Source: Cricetomys ansorgei
Taxonomy: Eukaryota; Chordata; Mammalia; Rodentia; Nesomyidae
Length of the DNA: 64,000 nt
Direction: 5' to 3'
Assembly (NCBI GenBank): GCA_026225945.1
Contig: JAMJFZ010001228.1
Span: forward strand, 231,001 to 295,000
Position numbers and translations under genes: made by a program
Shown: one piece after another, positions 1 to 47,542 of the stretch
Layout: every line of letters starts with the position of its first letter
Numbering within the stretch: the stretch's first letter is position 1
Notes under the pieces: generated by a model
Seen by the model: the letters and a program-made list of their open reading frames with translations, nothing else
The model's database searches: none
Told to the model about the DNA's origin: nothing

Positions 1-200
1 AACAACAGATGGCATTCTGGGGCCAGATGGCCAATGAGAGCAAGCATTTCTATTATTTGAGAGTTCATAAGTAACTTGAACCAACAGATGTATTAGCACA
101 AATCTGTAGTCCCAGCTACTGGGTGATAAGGCAGGCAAATCATTAGAGCAGAATTTTAATTAATCTGGGCAAGGACATAAAACCCTATCTAAAAAGGGGT

Positions 201-330
201 AGTTTGTAATGGTGACACCCCGCACTTGGGAGTACAGGCATGTGGATGGATCTCTGAGTTCAAGGCCAGCTTGGTCTACAAGTGAGTACCAGACCATGTA
301 GGAATACAGAGTGAAACTATGTCTCAAAGA
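201..330 (+). repeat. B1-like SINE, diverged
   Basis: GAGTTCAAGGCCAGCTTGGTC core and a GTCTCAAAGA tail are visible; the left end is poorly preserved. Confidence 0.6.
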
Positions 331-374
331 AAAGGGCAAAGAAGAAAGCCCAGTCAGTAAAGTGCTTAAGGGCC

Positions 375-520
375 TGTCTTAGGGTTAGTTACTATTGCTG
401 TGATGAAACACCATGACCAAAAAGCAAGTTGGGGAGGAAAGGTGTGGTAAGGTGTGCTCCTGCCCATCACTGATCCCTTCAGCTTATCCTTCAAAGGGAT
501 CTGAGAAGTAGTCAGACCTG
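375..520 (-). repeat. Fragment of unclassified rodent repeat
   Basis: Begins TTACTATTGCTGTGATGAAA, the reverse complement of the end of the repeat at 2204-2545. The homology fades after the first part. Confidence 0.5.
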
Positions 521-1009
521 TGTGCCTGTGTGCAGTTCCTTCCTGGAGCACAGGCCCCTTTCCTGGCTGGTACCAGCTTCAGCCTTTTTCTTGCCCTACC
601 CCAAGGCAGCATGGAATTCCAGGGGAAATCTTAACTCTTTGGGGTACCTTGTTCAAGTTGGTCTCTAGACAAAGGAAGAGGGGTATAGATTTAAAGTATC
701 TTCATTTCTGTCAGGAAGTTTACAATAATGAACTTCAGACTTTCTACCTGATACAAAAACAGGAACTTGAAAATGTCTGAAAAAGAAATTCGCTTTTTGT
801 CTTAGTCACAAATAAGTTTAAAATTTGACATAACAATAAAAATGAATCCCTGCTTAATCCGTCCCGCCTTTGAAAACATGGGAACAACTGTAATGGTGCC
901 CATCTTTAACCCACTACTCAGGAGACAGAGGCAAGCGACCTCTGAGTTTCAGGCCAGCCAGCTAATGAGACCCTATCTAGAAAAACCCCAAATCAGACAA
1001 ACAGAATGG

Positions 1010-1222
1010 GTGGGATTACAGAGATGGCTCTGGGATTTAAGAGCACCTGTTGCTTTTACAAAGGACCCACGTTCACTTTCAAGCACCCAAATGATGATTC
1101 AGAATCATCTGTAACTCCAGCTCCAGGGGATCTGAGCAGCTACTCTGACCACAAGCACCAGACACACACAGTGCATATACATACGTGCAGGCAAAACACT
1201 CATACACATAAACAAATCTTGT
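1010..1222 (+). repeat. B2/B3-type SINE
   Basis: GAGATGGCTCTGGGATTTAA head, then CTCCAGGGGATCTGA and a tail AAAACACTCATACACATAAA typical of older rodent B2/B3. Confidence 0.75.
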
Positions 1223-1275
1223 GAAGGGTATGGGAGCAACCCTTCTCTGTGTATGTGTACACCTGGTATGAGTAT

Positions 1276-1316
1276 GCGTGTGTGTGTGTGTGTGTGTACA
1301 CACACGCATGAGTTCC
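1276..1316. repeat. (TG)n followed by (CA)n
   Basis: A TG run passes directly into TACACACACACGC, giving a self-complementary dinucleotide block. Confidence 0.85.
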
Positions 1317-1702
1317 ACAGCGCACGAGATCAGCTGGCTCTCTACCACCTTGGTCTCAGTGATCAAACTCAGACCCTCAGACTTGTCCAAGTGCTTAGCT
1401 GCTTAAGAGTCTTGCAAGCCCACCTTTTAATTTCAAGCTGGGTCTCTCACTGGCTTGGAACTCATCTAGCAGGCTAGGCTGGCTGGCAAGTGAGCACCCG
1501 GATCTGCATCTCTTCCCTACTGCAGGGACCACAAGCATGCATTACCACATCCAGGTTTATTTTTTTCCACACTCAGTTCTCAGGTTTGAGGGGCAAGTGC
1601 TTTTAACAGCTGAGCTACCTCAACAGCCAATATAAAAACTATCAAGTCTCCATATCACATTAAAAGATAAAGATTTTTCAAGTGTCTCGAAATACATTGT
1701 GA

Positions 1703-1806
1703 GGTCAGGTGTGGTGGCATATGCCTTTAATCCTACTTCCGTGGAGGTAGAGGCAGTGAGTTCCAGGCTAGCCAGAGCTACATGGTGAGATCCTGTCTTT
1801 AAACAC
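1703..1806 (+). repeat. B1 SINE
   Basis: AGGTGTGGTGGCATATGCCT start and AGATCCTGTCTTTAAA end. Confidence 0.75.
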
Positions 1807-2203
1807 ACATATCTAACACATACAGAGGTACACAGTAAGACTGTCTTTAAACACACATGTACAAACCCCAACCCATATGAAGCCTATTTACATATTTCTT
1901 AAAATTTGTATTTACCTGCTGAGCCATCTCAATGTAGTATTTTTTAATTATGTGAGTGAATGTACAAATGTGTACCATAGGCATGCCTAGTGCCTGTAAT
2001 TACAGATGGTTGTAAGCCATGTGGGTGCTGGTGTTGTTCCTCAGGTGCCACCTGCTTTGGCTTTTTAAAACACGATCTCTTACTGGCCTGGAACTTGCCA
2101 AGTAGGCTATCAGGTCTCAGGGACCTGTCTGCCTCCATCTCCCCAGGAAAGAAATTATAAGCATGCACCACCATCCCTAGATATTTTGCATGGGCCCTGT
2201 ACT

Positions 2204-2545
2204 GGCTGCTTTTATGTCAACTCGGCACAAGCTCGTCACCAGAGGGAGCCTCAGTTGAGAAAATGTCTCCATTAGATGGGGCTGTAGGCAAGCCTGTGAG
2301 GCATTTTCTTAGTGATGCATGGGGAGGGCCCAGTCCATTGTGGGTGGTGCCATCCTTGGGCTGGTAGTCCTGAGTTCTAACAGGCTAAGCAAGGCAGTAA
2401 GCAGCACACCTCCACGGACTCTGCCTCTGTTTGAGTTCTTGTCCTGACTTCCTTTGATGAACAGTGCTGAAGAGGTGTATAAGCCAAATAAACCCTTTCC
2501 TCCCCAACTTGCTTGGTCATGGTGTTTCATCACAGCAATAGTAAT
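2204..2545 (+). repeat. Unclassified rodent interspersed repeat, copy 1
   Basis: Shares with 56463-56850 the ordered blocks TGTCAACT..GACACAAG, GAGAAAATG, GGGCTG, AATAAACCCTTTCCTCCCC and GGTGTTTCATCACAGCAATA. The family is familiar from rodent genomes but I cannot name it with certainty. Confidence 0.7.
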
Positions 2546-3846
2546 AGTAATAGCTATGCCCTCTATTTAAACTTAACTCTCATGGGCCTGAAGAGATGGT
2601 TCAGTGGTGAAGTGCAGAGGGATCCAGCCTTTTCTACAGATGGGTTCACGGGGACTCTACTGAGGAAGGGAGTACCGACCTAAAGGAATGATAAACGAAA
2701 AAAATAGTTCGTTTTTCTATGGGACCCGATATGGCACACTTTTCGCGCTTTAAAAATGACATGCACAGTCATGCTTTAGAAATAAAAACACAGGAGTGTT
2801 TTTAATAGGAAAATTTAACAGTGTACACATTAAGGAGAGAAAAGAGTAAGAGAGAAAACAAAGCACACTGCCAGGGGAGAGCCGCACCAAGAGAGCGAGC
2901 TGCTGCTGGCAAAAGCTCATCTCCCCTGCGGCCTGCAAGCTTTGAGGTTATTTCAAACCTCATTTGGCACCATGACCCGTTAATGGTCGGAAGCTCCTGT
3001 TGGCTGAATTCAGCTCTTTTGGTGCGGATTCATTTTCCAGGTGTGCTAATTTTCCTTTTAGCTTCTATCAGTTAAAGGCTTATCTGTCTTTTTTTGGAGC
3101 ACCAACACCCATCCCAGGGATGGCTTTTATGATATGCTTGCAGTATACATAGATAGCTCCTGTACATGCCAGGACTTAAAATAAAACCTGCAAGGTTTTT
3201 GGGTGAAACAGCTACATTCCTTTCTCAGCCAACAACTGCCAGTTCAGGTAGGCCATGTAGACATTATCATTATTGATGAAAGACTTTTTGTCACCATTTC
3301 AGCAAAGAAGGGGAGCAAAATCGCTGATGGACGGGAAATTTCCTCATGTCAGGAAACAAACAAACCTCATGTCGGGACCCTGAAGATGGGGCTAGAGGTT
3401 CAACGGACCTCTTTATTCTTCCCACTGTGTCTGCACTGAATAGTTCTTTCTGTTTCTTCACTGTTAAATGTCTCTGATTGGCATTTGGGTGACAGGTGGC
3501 TGAGCCATGCTTGTTGAGGCTGCCAGGGACCAGACACCCTAACAATCCCAAGAACACTGTAAAGATTATGATTGAGGGCATGGCTCCGTTGAAGTGCTTG
3601 CTGTAGAGTGAAGCCACTTGTACACTTTGGGTGCTGTGTCCGTATAAAAAGCCAGGTGCGATGGCACACACCTGTAACTGCACTGAAGAGGATGAGACAG
3701 GCACTTCCCCCAAAGATCTGCCTCTGGCCTTGTGCACACATGGGTGTGCACACAAGGGCATGAATGTGTATAAGGAAATACAAAACACACTTTTTTTTTT
3801 CTCTAAAGATTATGCTGATTCAACCAAGTTTTGATTTAACTATCCT

Positions 3847-3852
3847 AGATAA
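3847..3852 (+). promoter_or_regulatory. GATA site of the Lct promoter
   Basis: AGATAA just upstream of the HNF1-like site. GATA4/5/6 acting with HNF1 and CDX2 is the established mode of lactase activation; occupancy here is inferred. Confidence 0.5.
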
Positions 3853-3856
3853 CCCA

Positions 3857-3869
3857 GTTAAATATTGTG
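3857..3869 (+). promoter_or_regulatory. HNF1-like site of the Lct promoter
   Basis: GTTAAATATTGTG fits the palindromic HNF1 consensus in the left half-site and partly in the right. Its position, about 45 bp before the TATA box, matches the HNF1 site described for lactase promoters. Confidence 0.65.
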
Positions 3870-3881
3870 TGGGTAATCGCT

Positions 3882-3897
3882 GTATTTTACAGCCTCC
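3882..3897 (+). promoter_or_regulatory. CDX2-type element of the Lct promoter (CE-LPH1-like)
   Basis: ATTTTACAGCCTC directly upstream of the TATA box contains the TTTAC core. It matches in position and sequence the CE-LPH1 element bound by CDX2 in the pig and rat lactase promoters (known from the literature). It implies intestine-specific activation. Confidence 0.72.
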
Positions 3898-3904
3898 GCT
3901 GTGG

Positions 3905-3911
3905 TTATAAA
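3905..3911 (+). promoter_or_regulatory. TATA box of Lct
   Basis: TTATAAA lies 45 bp before the ATG. This predicts transcription start near 3935 and a very short 5' UTR, as known for mammalian lactase genes. Confidence 0.88.
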
Positions 3912-3955
3912 GTCAGGATTCCTTCCTTCCACATGCTTCTAACAGTTCCCTGAGC

Positions 3956-41852
<37,897 letters not shown>

Positions 41853-42109
41853 CAAGCCACCACTCCTCAAGTTGTGCAGAGGCCTGGTTTCTTTAAGTAG
41901 GCCCACTGTGGACTTCATCATCGGGACTTTCTGTGCTACTGGAGATGATTTCCATCTTGAAGGTTTTCAAGTTCTTGATTAAAATGAGAGCATCTTAGGT
42001 ACTGGGAGTTTTTCTGTGGACTCCGAGAAGCCTGCAGGTTACCCCTGTGGAAATGCAGCGACTGAACTGGTCTTCTGTGTGCTCATTTCAGCCTGAAGGT
42101 AGACTCCTA

Positions 42110-42115
42110 AATAAA
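42110..42115 (+). terminator. Poly(A) signal, proximal (Lct)
   Basis: AATAAA 258 bp after the Lct stop. Use of this site would give the shortest 3' UTR. Confidence 0.6.
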
Positions 42116-42188
42116 AAGCATGGGATTCCTTTTTTAAGATATCAGCTCCTGTCCCCTCTTGCAGTTCTCTCCATTTCTACCTATGAAG

Positions 42189-42208
42189 AATAAAACTATG
42201 AAAATAAA
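42189..42208 (+). terminator. Poly(A) signals, distal pair (Lct)
   Basis: Two AATAAA hexamers (42189-42194 and 42203-42208), followed within about 20-35 bp by a TGTCTTCTGTGG-type GU-rich element. They are the most likely main cleavage signals. Confidence 0.75.
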
Positions 42209-42850
42209 AACTGCAATGTGCCCTGTCTTCTGTGGCTGCTTCTTCAGACAGTAGGTTCAGTGGGGACCTGGTGAAGCCCCACAAAACATTTCTGAAACCA
42301 GACCACAGCTGTTTGCTTACAACCTCTGCTCTATCTCCCTGGCCCCCTGCCAACTTTCATGCTACCCCTGGCTCTCCTGAAATCAGATGACACCAAGGCC
42401 CTGGCTTATGAACCTGTTTCCTTTCCTCTTCTGTCCGTGTGCAGGTGGATCCGTCTGTCCTATATTCCTTTTCTTCCTTTTGCTAATGCTGTTCCAGCCT
42501 GGGAAGCCTCTCTGAATATACCATCTAGTCTCAGCTCAGGTAACACTCCCCTCTGGATAATTTCCCTCCTCCCACTTAACAGCTTGGCTACATTATCTAT
42601 CCTAGAATTTTGTTTCCCTCTGCTACAAGTTTCTTGGGGTTATGGCCATCTTTAGCCAGCACATTTTGGAGACAGAAAGGAACGCACAGCTGCTCCTTTA
42701 TCTATTTATAAACCACACGACACTGGGGAGCAGCTGAAGATACAACCTTTAGCAACTCTTTTGAATAGTAAGAAACAATACCAGTTGAAAAGCACTTAAA
42801 AATTCACTGTTCCACATCATTTTAGGTAGATTGAAAATTTTTAAAATAAA

Positions 42851-42985
42851 GAGCCAGGTGTGGTGGTGCACTCCTTTAATTCCAGCATTTGGGAGACAGA
42901 GGCAGGAAGATAGCCTAGTCTACATAGTAACTTCCAGGACAACAGAACTACACAGAGAAACCCATCTTAATTAAATAAATTAATT
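42851..42985 (+). repeat. B1 SINE
   Basis: GAGCCAGGTGTGGTGGTGCA with a deletion before AGATAGCCTAGTCTACA. Confidence 0.8.
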
Positions 42986-43276
42986 AAAATAAAACAAACA
43001 AAAAACAAGTCTAGCCAAGATAGTACATACCTGTCTGTAATCCTAACACTCAGGAGGCAGAGGCAGGAGGCTCTCCAGTTTGAGGCCAGCCTGGATTACA
43101 TAATGAGATCCTGCTTGGGGGTGAGAGGAAGCAGGGTATGGGGGCAGTAGAGGCCAGGAACATAGATAACATGGTGGCAAGATACTTGCCTACCATAGTC
43201 AAAGATCTGGGTTCAATTTCTAGCACATAACACCCTCCCCCATCCAGATTTTGACTAATTTAAAAAGATTATTATG

Positions 43277-43495
43277 TGGTTAGAGATGGTTTAGCAATTC
43301 AGAACATTAGCTATTCTAGAGGATCTGAGTTTGATTCCCAATACCCACATGGCAGCTCTTAACTGTTGGTAACTCCAGTTCCAGGGGATCCAATGCCCTT
43401 TTCTGGCCTACCTGGAAACCAGGAGCTCATGTGATACACAGACATACATGCTGGCAAACTACCCATACATATAAAATACAAATTTAAAAATAAAT
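43277..43495 (+). repeat. B2/B3-type SINE
   Basis: TAGAGATGGTTTAGCAATTC to AACTACCCATACATATAAAA. Confidence 0.82.
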
Positions 43496-43569
43496 AAGAG
43501 AGATTATATCTGAAGTTTTGTTTCTTAAAAGCATTCCTAACTAAAGTATATCCACAGAAATCTCCTATC

Positions 43570-43770
43570 CAGGGAGCTGAAGACATGGTTCAGCAGTTAA
43601 GAGCACTAACTGCTCTTGCAGAGAACTTGGGTTTGATTCTTGGCATCCATACAACAGCTAACAACTGCCCATAATTCCAGTTCTGGGGATCCCATGCCCG
43701 ATTCTGGCTTCTATGGCACTGCGTACATAAGGTACAGGTATGCAAAAACACTGATCCACATACATTATCT
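43570..43770 (+). repeat. B2/B3-type SINE
   Basis: GGAGCTGAAGACATGGTTCA head, second copy within 300 bp of the previous one. Confidence 0.8.
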
Positions 43771-44087
43771 TGAAAAAAAAAATCCTGCCCACAGATTCTA
43801 CTACAAGCTTGGAAGTCAGGAACTTTTGGTGAAGACACATTCTCTTTCTGTTGGTAGGAAAAGGCTGCCAAATGGGTTTGTTTGGTTTTGAGGCTTGAAA
43901 CAGGGCATCACTATGTAGCCCTGGCAAGCCTTGGAACTCTATGTAAATCAAGCTTGAATTTAGGGTTAACCTACTGCCTCTGCTTGCGGTCTATAGACAT
44001 GCACTACTATGGGCTAAACAGGGGTGCTTCTAATACTGACATACTGAGGGCATTCTTTGGGTAAAGATCCATGACCAAATGTTACCA

Positions 44088-44270
44088 GTTGGAACTAGAG
44101 AGATGGCTCAGCAGTTAAGAGCACTTGTTGACACCCATGATTCTTACTTCCAGACTCAGAGGATATGGCACTGTCCTCTTGCCTCTGCAAGTGCCAGGCA
44201 GCAACTAGTGAATTTACATATATTCAAGCAAAACATTCATACATCTTTTTTTAGACAAATAAACTCTTAA
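44088..44270 (+). repeat. B2-type SINE, shortened
   Basis: TGGAACTAGAGAGATGGCTC to AAAACATTCATACATC. Confidence 0.75.
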
Positions 44271-44282
44271 GAATATTAGGAC

Positions 44283-44430
44283 AGCAGGGATGTGGTGGCA
44301 CATGACTTTAATCCAAGCACTTGGAAGGCAGAATCAGGCAGATCTCTATGAGTTCAAGGCCAGCCTGGTCTACACAGTGAGTTCTAGGACAGCCAGAGTT
44401 ACAACAGAGGGGTAAAAACAAAAACAAAGC
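44283..44430 (+). repeat. B1 SINE
   Basis: AGCAGGGATGTGGTGGCACA to GAGTTACAACAGAGGGG. Confidence 0.85.
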
Positions 44431-44867
44431 ATCTCACTAGTCATGTGGCATGCCTTTACTCAGCACTCAGAACAGAGGCAGGCAGATTAAAGCCAGCCTG
44501 GTTTTACACAGTCTGTGTGAAACTTTGTCTCAAAACAAACAGCAACAAAAAGCAAACCCAAATCCCAAAGTCCACGTTCATTCAAGATGAACAGTGCATA
44601 TAAAACACATACACCTTCATCTTCAGTGTTGACAAAGATGAAGGCTAGCATAGACAGCAGAGGGTGGGGACCAGTCTCCCACACAGATGGTGTCAATTCA
44701 TAAAGCCTTGAAAGAGCTAATCTGGCATCTTTCATAATCCAAGTCATAAATATCCTTTAAGGTAACAATGTCCCTGGATCCACTTTATCATCAGAATGCA
44801 TCTCCCCTCCAGGAAGCTCATGTTTGTAACAGAAAACCAAAGAAGCAATTTTTGTTCTTGTTTAGTT

Positions 44868-45000
44868 TTTTGAGACAAGGTCTCACTATGTAGCCTGAGC
44901 TAGCTTTGGAACGCCCATGTACACCATGCTGGCCTCAGAGATCCCTCTGCCTCTGCCTCCAGAATGGTGGGATCAAAAGCTTGTGCCATCACACCTGGCC
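44868..45000 (-). repeat. B1 SINE
   Basis: GAGACAAGGTCTCACTATG to GCCATCACACCTGGCC. Confidence 0.8.
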
Positions 45001-45689
45001 TAACCAAGTAAGATTTAATAGCCACTGAATACAACCTATTAATCAGGTCCTTATGTCCAGCAGACTGCTACACACTAGTAAGAGCAAGGCAGTTAGCTGT
45101 CAAGATCATTGAAACTGTAAGGAAAGAGCAGGATGCAGGGTAGTACATACAATATGATCCCATTTATTTAAAAATAAAGATTACATATTTGCTTATATGC
45201 ATAAATTTTTTTCTGAAAATTACATTAGAAATTGTTAATAGAGGTTAGTTCTGGGGAATGGTAAGGGTAAGACGCCAGGACAGAGACACCATTTTCTTAT
45301 ATTCTGGAGCTCTTTCAACCATGTGTACTTTTTAGAGATAAAGCTGAAGAGGAATCTTCTTACTGAAACATGAATTATATATTTTAAGATTTGTATTTGA
45401 TTTTCTTCAAGACAAACTTGACTTGAGGTACTTAATGTTTTTCCAGGATTCACATCCCCTTGAGAAGTATTTTTAAAAAATCATATATTGCCTCGTTATT
45501 GTGAAGACAGGCTCTCTTTCAGCCTAGGCTGTATTTGAACTGTACCTGAGGATAATCTTGAACTTTTGATACTCCTGCCTTTCCTCCCAAGCACTCAGAT
45601 TACAGGCATGAGTGGCAACACCTGGCTTGCTGCAGTTTTAGAGGATGACTGGATTTTAAATGAGAAGCTTGCTAGAAAATCTTTAAAAA

Positions 45690-45830
45690 CTCACATTTTT
45701 GTTGTTGTTTTTGTACCCCTGGCTGGCCTGAACTTGCTATGTAGATCAGGCTGACCCTTGAACTTAAGAGATCCACCTGCCTTTGACTCCTAAGTGCTGG
45801 GATTTGATGTGCAAGCTACCATGTCTGACA
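45690..45830 (-). repeat. B1-like SINE
   Basis: TGTAGATCAGGCTGACCCTTG and CTAAGTGCTGGGATTTGA; another diverged copy lies at about 45500-45630. Confidence 0.7.
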
Positions 45831-46904
45831 AAATTCTCTTTAAATAATATAAGTAATATTATCAATGCAGAAGACTGGAGAAATTTAAGAGTACAAGAGA
45901 ACTGGAAGGACATACAGCCATTCATTAGTAACGTTTTCTTCTTTCTTTACATAGTTAACACACTGTCCTCTACACACAAAACTTATTTACAAAGCTGAGC
46001 TCACTCTGTGCCTACAGCTATGTCTCCTGTCTTCTTTTTATCAACACATATGGGCATTCAGTAAACATGGCAAATACTGGATTAGTACGTACCACTTCAC
46101 AGAAATTCTCCACAGAAGGCATTTAGTTGTTTCCAGTTTTTAAGGTAAACTAATAATTAGGTCTATTCACAGCTAAACTTTTGCAATGGTGATCATTACT
46201 TAGATAAAATTATTGTGTCAAAGTCTGAAACATTTAAAGTTTCTGGGCATGTTTTCAGAAGGTTCTGTTGCCCCCAGCAGCTCAACCGCCACACTGTGTC
46301 CTGCCAGCACTACCATCTTAAGAGCCCTCTTCCATAGGGAGAGGAAAGTTCTTCCTCCCACAACAAATCCAAGTCAGTCTTCCCTGACACGAGGTCAAAA
46401 ACATGACTTTGCACTCCAAGAACAGGGAACAGAGGCACGGGTATGCATACCAATGTTTCAAACTTAAGGACTTTGAGTAGAAGAAGCGGTAAGTCAGGCA
46501 GATAGAGAATGTCTTCCAAACTCTTAGGGATAACCAGAGTAAAGGAAGGTGCGTATTTGCTCTCTACCTTAATCCTATACCACTGGACTTTGGTCCTAAA
46601 AGTGTGATTACTAAATGTGGAACTTCAGTACAGATATGAGTGAGCAAACTACATTGCAGAATAGCCATTCTCATGTTTGACATAGATGAGAACAGACTAT
46701 AAAACAAATGTCTCAGTGACCTAGGACACATAGGATCTGGTGTCCACAAGAATTTTTTTGTCCCTACATTTTCTTTTTAAAGGAAAGGTAGCCAGTTATT
46801 TTGCTGACATCTTCAGGGCAGCACTGGGAGGAAAAAAAAAAAGTCAGACAAAAGTGACTTCAATACAGCCCTGTAAAACAAAAAGATGCTTAGAGCAAAA
46901 ATAA

Positions 46905-47403
46905 GATCATTCTGATTTTTGGAAAACTTTTTTATTGGATGTTTAAGTAAGATCAAAAACTACAAGATTTTGTTTGCAGCTGATGAGTGCAAAGAGAGAC
47001 GCTAAACATCAGTTATCACCTGATTGGTTAGTTGAAGTGCTCTAAGGGTCGGATTACTCAGTGACATATCAATTACTATGTGTGGCTTAAGAGTCTTACA
47101 GCAAAAAATATTCTAAATGAAACACTGGGCTAGAGGGCTGTGAAGTTTGGGTAGGAACTGGTAGGTGGCTGGGCAGCCTTGAGGGTCTCTTAGGCTGAGC
47201 AGCTGTTACCCTATCCCAGGGCCTAGCATCCAGCTACTTCATATTTTGACTTTTTCAGGTTAAACAACTTTAACTCATAACCGCTAAGCAGAAATAAAGA
47301 CTGTATACATGGTCTGAAAACATAAAGCAGCCCCACTTCTCCAGCAGAAATCTAGCTGAGTGGAATCCTAAGGGAACCAGTGATGACTGCACACACTGCT
47401 AAA
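46905..47403 (-). other. Ubxn4: Ubxn4 3' UTR (minimum extent)
   Basis: Repeat-free AT-rich sequence after the stop, down to an AATAAA and U-rich tract. Repeat-poor sequence continues to about 45.83 kb, so longer 3' UTR forms are likely; that part is inferred. Confidence 0.6.
46931..46936 (-). terminator. Poly(A) signal candidate for Ubxn4
   Basis: AATAAA on the - strand, about 470 nt after the stop, followed by T-rich sequence on that strand. A further AATAAA at about 45163-45168 could serve a longer transcript. Confidence 0.5.
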
Positions 47404-47542
47404 CTACATCTGCTGTGTGGAGTTTCCATTCCAAGTGTTGTTCTCATCTTCACCATCATCCTGAGTCCTCAATCTGTATATTTTTCCTTCCTTTTTAAAG
47501 TCTTCCCCTCGTTTTTCCAGGACTCTTTTTCGGACTGGTTCC
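47404..47542 (-). CDS. Ubxn4: Ubxn4 last coding exon
   Basis: EPVRKRVLEKRGEDFKKEGKI... to GNSTQQM and TAG. Basic then acidic hydrophilic C-terminus. The acceptor is GTATCAG with a T-rich tract upstream. Confidence 0.97.

Larger units (their letters stand above)
1..3846. other. 5' flank of Lct, no gene recognised
   Basis: Contains diverged SINEs and one interspersed repeat up to about 2.55 kb, then mostly non-repetitive sequence at 2550-3640 and a B1 fragment near 3646-3715. Mcm6 is expected to the left from conserved gene order, but none of its coding sequence is recognisable. Confidence 0.6.
41853..42225 (+). other. Lct: Lct 3' UTR
   Basis: No SINE is visible between the stop and the poly(A) signals. 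It contains three AATAAA signals (42110, 42189, 42203) and is followed by a U/GU-rich stretch near 42222-42240 that could act as the downstream element. The end point is inferred from these signals, not observed. Confidence 0.75.
42240..46904. other. Spacer between convergent Lct and Ubxn4
   Basis: 42240-42840 is unclassified. 42850-45000 is packed with B1 and B2 SINEs. 45500-45830 holds two B1s. 45830-46900 is repeat-poor AT-rich DNA that may belong to a long Ubxn4 3' UTR. No ORF with a recognisable product. Confidence 0.65.

Noticed and set aside
3291..3788. 165-codon open frame on the - strand near the Lct promoter
   Set aside because: No recognisable domain, no splice context, and part lies in a SINE fragment; likely chance.
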